From assembly GCF_011761235.1 (NCBI RefSeq), contig NZ_JAAOYW010000001.1:62781-126780 (forward strand): 64,000 nucleotides of DNA, given 5' to 3'. Positions 60,227-64,000 of this stretch are shown in pieces. The notes beneath the pieces are model-generated. The model did no database searches. It was not told the DNA's origin and saw only the letters and a list, made by a program, of their open reading frames with translations. Position numbers and translations under genes: made by a program. The DNA comes from Frigoribacterium faeni. Its GTDB lineage: Bacteria; Actinomycetota; Actinomycetes; Actinomycetales; Microbacteriaceae. Positions within the stretch are counted from its first letter, which is position 1, and each line of letters starts with the position of its first letter.

Positions 60227-61519
60227 CTCGCCGGCGGCGGCCGGTCGGTCACGCCCCGGCCGGTCGCGGTCGTGTCGCGACCGACGCCGCTCGTCGGCGC
60301 CGCCGCCGCGCAGCAGCGAGGCGGGCGTCGGCGCCGCGGACCCGAAGCGGGCCCGCAGGGCGTCCATGGTCGACTCGGCCTCGCGCCACTCGGCGTCGTC
60401 GTCCCAGAGGCCGAGCGAGAGCCCGCCGTCGTCGCCCGCGCCGAGCTGCTCGACCCGGACGCCCACCAGGCGGATGCGCTCGTGCTGCTTGCCCGTCGCC
60501 TCGTAGACGGCCCGCACCTCGTCGTAGATGCGGCGGCCGAGGTCGGTGGGGTCGGCCAGGGTGCGCGACCGCGTGATGGTGACGAAGTCGCTCGTGCGGA
60601 GCTTGAGCACGACGGTGCGGCCGCTGAGGCCGGCGGCCCGCAGCCGGGCCCCCACCTTGTCGCTGAGCCGCAGCAGCTCGCGTCGGATGACGTCGGGGTC
60701 GACCACGTCGGTCGAGAAGGTCATCTCGTGGCCGACGCTCTTCTCCTCGGTCTCGGTGTGGACCCGTCGCGGGTCCCTGGCCCAGGCGAGGTCGTGCAGC
60801 TTGGCGCCGGCGGCCGGCCCGACCGCGCGCACGAGGGTGTCGAGCGACGCGGTGGCGACGTCGCCGACGGTGCGCAGGCCGAGCCGCGAGAGCACCTCCT
60901 CCGTCTTGCCGCCGACGCCCCAGAGGGCGCTGATCGGGCGCGGGTGCAGGAACTCGATGGTCTGCTCGTGCGGCACGACGAGCAGCCCGTCGGGCTTCGA
61001 GACGCTCGAGGCGAGCTTGGCGACGAACTTGGTCGAGGCGGCCCCGATGCTGCAGCGCAGGCCGGTCTCGGCGTGCACCCGTCGGCGCAGCTCGGTCGCG
61101 ATGTGCCACGGCGGCCCCATCAGCCTGATCGCGCCCGACACGTCGAGGAACGCCTCGTCGATGCCGAGCCGCTCGACGAGGGGCGTGACGTCGTCGAACA
61201 TCGACATGACCCTCGACGACCAGTGCCGGTACTTCTCGCCGTGCGGCTCGAGCACGACGGCCTGCGGGCAGCGCCGCAGCGCCAGGGCCATGGGCATCGC
61301 CGAGTTGACCCCGAACTTGCGCGCCTCGTAGGTGGCCGCCGTGACCACCGACCGGTCGGAACGGTGACCGATGACGACGGGCTTGCCCACGAGGTCGGGG
61401 CGGTCGAGCAGCTCGACCGACGCGAAGAAGGCGTCCATGTCGACGTGCAGGATGGGCGCCGACACGTCGTCGGTGGGGGTCGCGGTGACGAGGCGCCCGC
61501 TGCCGTCCTGTTTGCTCAC
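60224..61519 (-). CDS. dinB: DNA polymerase IV (Y family)
   Basis: Error-prone translesion polymerase. Palm-domain catalytic acids are in HVDMDAFFASVE (near residue 27) and GIDEAFLDVSG; CSIGAASTKFVAKLAS, WGVGGKTEEVLSRLGL (helix-hairpin-helix) and the little-finger region EMTFSTDVVD follow. The C-terminal 60 residues are Arg/Asp-rich, with no beta-clamp motif identified by eye. GTG 61519 (MSKQDGSGRL) has GAGGA upstream. 431 residues. A plausible PafBC- or LexA-controlled gene; no clear SOS box seen. Confidence 0.93.
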   Translation of the reverse strand: MSKQDGSGRLVTATPTDDVSAPILHVDMDAFFASVELLDRPDLVGKPVVIGHRSDRSVVTAATYEARKFGVNSAMPMALALRRCPQAVVLEPHGEKYRHWSSRVMSMFDDVTPLVERLGIDEAFLDVSGAIRLMGPPWHIATELRRRVHAETGLRCSIGAASTKFVAKLASSVSKPDGLLVVPHEQTIEFLHPRPISALWGVGGKTEEVLSRLGLRTVGDVATASLDTLVRAVGPAAGAKLHDLAWARDPRRVHTETEEKSVGHEMTFSTDVVDPDVIRRELLRLSDKVGARLRAAGLSGRTVVLKLRTSDFVTITRSRTLADPTDLGRRIYDEVRAVYEATGKQHERIRLVGVRVEQLGAGDDGGLSLGLWDDDAEWREAESTMDALRARFGSAAPTPASLLRGGGADERRRSRHDRDRPGRDRPAAAGE

Positions 61520-61556
61520 CCGGTGATCCTCACACGGACCGCCGACATCCCCCGCG

Positions 61557-62753
61557 TCAGCGGTGCTCGTCGAGGGGCCCGAGCAGCCGTGCCGCGATCG
61601 TGGCGTGCGCCGAGTCCGTGCTCGACGGGTGGAACCGGGAGGCCAGGACGTCGCGCTGCAGCCGCCCCAGCTCCGACGACGCCCGGAACGAGCCGCCGCC
61701 GACGACGCCGACGGCCTGGTCGACGATCGCGCGCGCGGTCTCCGTCACCCGGGTCTTCAGGCCGACGAGCAGGGGCGGCCAGTCCGCCCCGTGGTCGACG
61801 AGCCCGTCGACGTCCCGCGCGACCGCGTCGACCTGGGGCTCGATCCCGTCGACCGCCATCCGCGCGTCCGCGACGCGCCAGCGGACCACCGGGTCCTGCG
61901 AGAGCAGCGCCCCGGTGCGGAGCGACGTCCGTCCCGCCGCCGAGTCGACGGCCAGCTCGACGGCCCGCCGTGCGACTCCGCGGTAGACGGCCGCGACCAG
62001 CGTCTCGAAGACGGCGAAGACCGCGAACACGAGCAGGTCGCCGCTCGGCCCGACCGGCAGCCGGCGCACGATGCGCGAGGCGGGCACCTCGACCCCGTCG
62101 AGGCGCGTGCTGTGGCTCTCCGTCGCCCGCATGCCGATCGTGTCCCAGTCGCCGAGCGACGACCAGCCGGGCTGCTCCCGGTGCACGAAGCCGTGCACGA
62201 GCTGCGGCGCCGCCGGGTCGGTGTCGTCCCGGCCGAAGACGCCGAGGCGGGTCCAGACGGGCGAGAGCGACGTCGCGGTCTTGGTGCCGGTGAACCGCCA
62301 GCCGCCGTCGCCCGTGGGCTCGGCGCGCGTCGTCGAGTCCTGCAGCACGAGGTCGTTGCCCGGCTCGCTCACGCCGAAGGCGAAGACCTCGCCCGCGGCC
62401 GCGTCCGCGAGCACGAGGTCGAGCGACCGGTCGCCGCGCGCCCGCAGCACCGCCGCGCACCCGGTCCAGACGAGGTGCATCCCCACGGCCAGCGCCGTGG
62501 CGGGGGCGGCCGTGGCCAGGCGGGACTGCAGGGCCGCGACCTGTTCGAGTCCCAGGCCCGCGCCTCCGTCGTCCTCGGGCACGAACAGCGTCAGGTAGCC
62601 CCGCTCGCGGAGCTCGGCGAGGTCGTCGTGCGGGAACGAGCCCTCCCGGTCGTGCCCGGCGGCCCGGGCGCGGAACCGCTCGAGGAGGTCGTCCGGCAGC
62701 ACCGCGTCGGCGCTCCACGAGGAGGCGGGGGCTGGGCGGGCGCCGTCGGTCAT
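61557..62753 (-). CDS. acyl-CoA dehydrogenase-family protein
   Basis: FAD-dependent enzyme of the acyl-CoA dehydrogenase fold, 398 residues. Visible are LAELRERGYLTLFVPEDDGGAGLGLEQVAAL, VFAFGVSEPGNDLVLQDSTTRAEP, FTGTKTATSLSPVWTRLGVFG and DWDTIGMRATESHSTRLDGVEVP, then the helical C-terminal domain. The usual catalytic Glu position could not be identified with confidence, so a DszC/HpaH-like monooxygenase is an alternative. ATG 62753 has TACCCT 6 nt upstream. Divergent from the SGNH hydrolase. Confidence 0.85.
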   Translation of the reverse strand: MTDGARPAPASSWSADAVLPDDLLERFRARAAGHDREGSFPHDDLAELRERGYLTLFVPEDDGGAGLGLEQVAALQSRLATAAPATALAVGMHLVWTGCAAVLRARGDRSLDLVLADAAAGEVFAFGVSEPGNDLVLQDSTTRAEPTGDGGWRFTGTKTATSLSPVWTRLGVFGRDDTDPAAPQLVHGFVHREQPGWSSLGDWDTIGMRATESHSTRLDGVEVPASRIVRRLPVGPSGDLLVFAVFAVFETLVAAVYRGVARRAVELAVDSAAGRTSLRTGALLSQDPVVRWRVADARMAVDGIEPQVDAVARDVDGLVDHGADWPPLLVGLKTRVTETARAIVDQAVGVVGGGSFRASSELGRLQRDVLASRFHPSSTDSAHATIAARLLGPLDEHR

Positions 62754-62759
62754 GCCCCG

Positions 62760-62765
62760 AGGGTA
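62760..62765 (-). promoter_or_regulatory. -10 hexamer TACCCT of the acyl-CoA dehydrogenase gene, leaderless
   Basis: TACCCT, 6 nt, ATG; only 20 bp from the divergent -10 at 62786. Confidence 0.45.
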
Positions 62766-62785
62766 GCCACGTCGGTCCTCGGCGG

Positions 62786-62791
62786 TAACGT
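62786..62791 (+). promoter_or_regulatory. -10 hexamer TAACGT of the SGNH hydrolase gene, leaderless
   Basis: TAACGT, 7 nt, ATG. Confidence 0.45.
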
Positions 62792-62798
62792 GGAGGCC

Positions 62799-63587
62799 AT
62801 GACTCAGCTGCACCCCTGGTCGCGGTACGTCGCCATCGGAGACTCGTTCACCGAGGGCATCGGAGACCCCGAGGAGCGCTCGCCCGGCGGCCACCGCGGG
62901 TGGGCCGACCGGGTCGCCGAGGTCCTCGGCTCGTCGGCGGACGACTTCGCCTACGCCAACCTCGCGGTGCGCGGCCGCCTGCTCCGCCAGATCATCGACG
63001 AGCAGGCCGACGCGGCCCTCGCGCTGCGGCCCGACCTCATCTCGGTGTCGGCCGGCGGCAACGACATCATCCGCCCCGGCACCGACCCCGACGAGGTCGC
63101 GGCGGGCTTCGACGGCCTCGTCGAGAAGCTGCGCAGAGACGGGGCCACCGTGGTCGTCTTCACCGGCCCCGACATCGGGCTGACCCCCGTGCTCGGCAGG
63201 CTGCGCGGCAAGGTGGCCATCTACAACGAGCACGTGCACGCCATCGCGCTGAAGCACGACGCCGTGGTCGCCGACATGTGGGCGCTCCGCCAGCTCGGCG
63301 ACTCGCGCATGTGGGCCCCCGACCGGCTGCACTTCAGCCCCCTCGGGCACCACACGATCGCCCGGGCCGTGCTCGGCGCCCTCGCCGTCGAGAACGACCT
63401 CGAGCCCTGGCGTCCCGAGCCCCTCGAGCGCCGCCCCTGGCGCCAGGCGCGTGCGGAGGACGTGGGCTGGGCCCGCGAGTACCTCGTGCCCTGGGTGGTG
63501 CGTCGCATCCGCCACCAGTCGTCGGGCGACGGCCTGCAGCCGAAGCGCCCCGACGCCGTCACCGTCCTCTACCGCGACGGGCAGTAG
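62799..63587 (+). CDS. SGNH/GDSL hydrolase
   Basis: Serine esterase/lipase of the SGNH fold, 262 residues. Block I AIGDSFTEGIGDP carries the nucleophile near residue 16, block II is ANLAVRGRLLRQI, block III is VSAGGNDIIRPG (Asn) and block V is APDRLHFSPLGHHTIA (Asp and His). No signal peptide, so probably cytosolic. ATG 62799 has TAACGT 7 nt upstream. Substrate unknown; related proteins deacylate lipids or deacetylate carbohydrates. Confidence 0.9.
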   Translation: MTQLHPWSRYVAIGDSFTEGIGDPEERSPGGHRGWADRVAEVLGSSADDFAYANLAVRGRLLRQIIDEQADAALALRPDLISVSAGGNDIIRPGTDPDEVAAGFDGLVEKLRRDGATVVVFTGPDIGLTPVLGRLRGKVAIYNEHVHAIALKHDAVVADMWALRQLGDSRMWAPDRLHFSPLGHHTIARAVLGALAVENDLEPWRPEPLERRPWRQARAEDVGWAREYLVPWVVRRIRHQSSGDGLQPKRPDAVTVLYRDGQ

Positions 63588-63602
63588 CCCGGCCGAGGCC
63601 GC

Positions 63603-63623
63603 GGCCGAGGGCCGAGGGCCGAG
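63603..63623 (+). repeat. heptamer tandem repeat GGCCGAG
   Basis: Three exact contiguous copies, with a further copy at 63591-63597, in the gap after the SGNH gene. Confidence 0.7.
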
Positions 63624-63628
63624 GAGGC

Positions 63629-63652
63629 GGCGGCCGGCTCGCGCAGGCCGCC
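63629..63652. terminator. hairpin between the SGNH and carboxypeptidase genes
   Basis: 7-bp stem GGCGGCC / GGCCGCC with a 10-nt loop between converging genes. Confidence 0.4.
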
Positions 63653-63664
63653 CGGCCTCCGGGT

Positions 63665-64000
63665 TCAGTCGCCCCGGCCCAGGACCTCACGGGGGTGCGT
63701 GAGCCGCCACCACGCGCCGGGCTCGGGGATGGCGGCGTCGAGCACGAGCGGCACCTCGACCTCGTCGCCCTCGACGTCGAAGCGCACCGTGCCGACCTCG
63801 CTGCCGGCCTCGGCGGGCCCGACCTCGTCCGTCTCGACCGACGAGGTGACCGCCGCGTCGCCCCAGACGAGCACCTCGGCGTCCTCGGCCGCGACCGCCT
63901 GGGCCGAGGCGCCCCAGGGCAGGTCGTACCGGGCCCAGACGTCGTCCCGGGTCGCGAGCTGCACGGTGCGGAACTGGCCCGTCACGCTCTGCAGCAGGCG
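63665..64000 (-). CDS. probable D-alanyl-D-alanine carboxypeptidase, C-terminal part (start beyond window)
   Basis: The last 111 residues of a protein whose frame is open to base 64000. The segment TRDDVWARYDLPWGASAQAVAAEDAEVLVWGDAAV...VGTVRFDVEGDEVEVPLVLDAAIPEPGAWWRLTHP is a beta-sandwich-like tail as found after the penicillin-binding domain of family S11 carboxypeptidases in Microbacteriaceae. The catalytic SxxK/SxN/KTG motifs would lie outside the window, so the assignment is tentative. The internal ATG-like start at 63985 is not a true start. Confidence 0.5.
   Translation of the reverse strand, partial: RLLQSVTGQFRTVQLATRDDVWARYDLPWGASAQAVAAEDAEVLVWGDAAVTSSVETDEVGPAEAGSEVGTVRFDVEGDEVEVPLVLDAAIPEPGAWWRLTHPREVLGRGD

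Overview
This is a high-GC, GTG/ATG-start actinobacterial chromosome segment. Gene content points to the family Microbacteriaceae: RbpA, mycothiol ligase MshC, PafBC with TatAC and HelY, divergent ctaE/trpD, and no proteasome genes. The genus cannot be told from sequence reading alone. I see no insertion sequence, prophage, CRISPR array or rRNA. There is one tRNA, tRNA-Leu(GAG).

Layout. 1-1.7 kb: cytochrome oxidase subunit III (cut by the window edge) and trpD. 1.8-6.9 kb: a glycerol/dihydroxyacetone module, with glpF-glpK leftward and dhaK-dhaL-dhaM rightward from a shared control region that holds a 20-bp palindrome. 7-12 kb: folE, an SDR/Nudix pair, NfeD-stomatin-glycerophosphodiesterase, and rbpA. 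12-31.5 kb: a long leftward block of lnt, helY, tatC, tatA, pafC, pafB, a lipoprotein FKBP, trmI, a HAD phosphatase, an ABC exporter, a two-component system, mshC, uppP and an M20 peptidase. It runs in nearly the order of the Mycobacterium tuberculosis proteasome neighbourhood, but mpa/dop/pup/prcBA/pafA are absent. 31.6-38.4 kb: tRNA-Leu, an alpha/beta hydrolase, an aldo-keto reductase, a His-rich small protein, a type II NADH dehydrogenase, an MFS exporter and a flavin monooxygenase. 38.6-42.4 kb: a four-gene osmoprotectant ABC importer.

43.1-56.5 kb: a nine-gene, fully overlapping surface-polymer operon. It encodes a polyprenyl-phosphate sugar transferase, an anchored beta-domain protein, a flippase, a 1,349-residue secreted LamG/PKD protein, one glycosyltransferase, a CDP-alcohol phosphotransferase, a Wzz-like protein fused to a kinase-like domain without its P-loop, an O-antigen-ligase-like polymerase and a TagD-like cytidylyltransferase. 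It is preceded by a 690-bp non-coding, repeat-rich leader and is the best candidate here for an undescribed system. 56.5-64 kb: a small hypothetical pair, then MSMEG_6728-family protein, an SF2 helicase and DNA polymerase IV, followed by an acyl-CoA dehydrogenase, an SGNH hydrolase and the 3' end of a probable D,D-carboxypeptidase gene.

Two features recur. About fifteen genes have a TAnnnT-like -10 hexamer 6-8 nt upstream of the start codon, which implies leaderless mRNAs. Operons are built from 1-4-bp ATGA/GTGA/TGATG overlaps. Gene calls rest on motifs and context read by eye; no database search was run.
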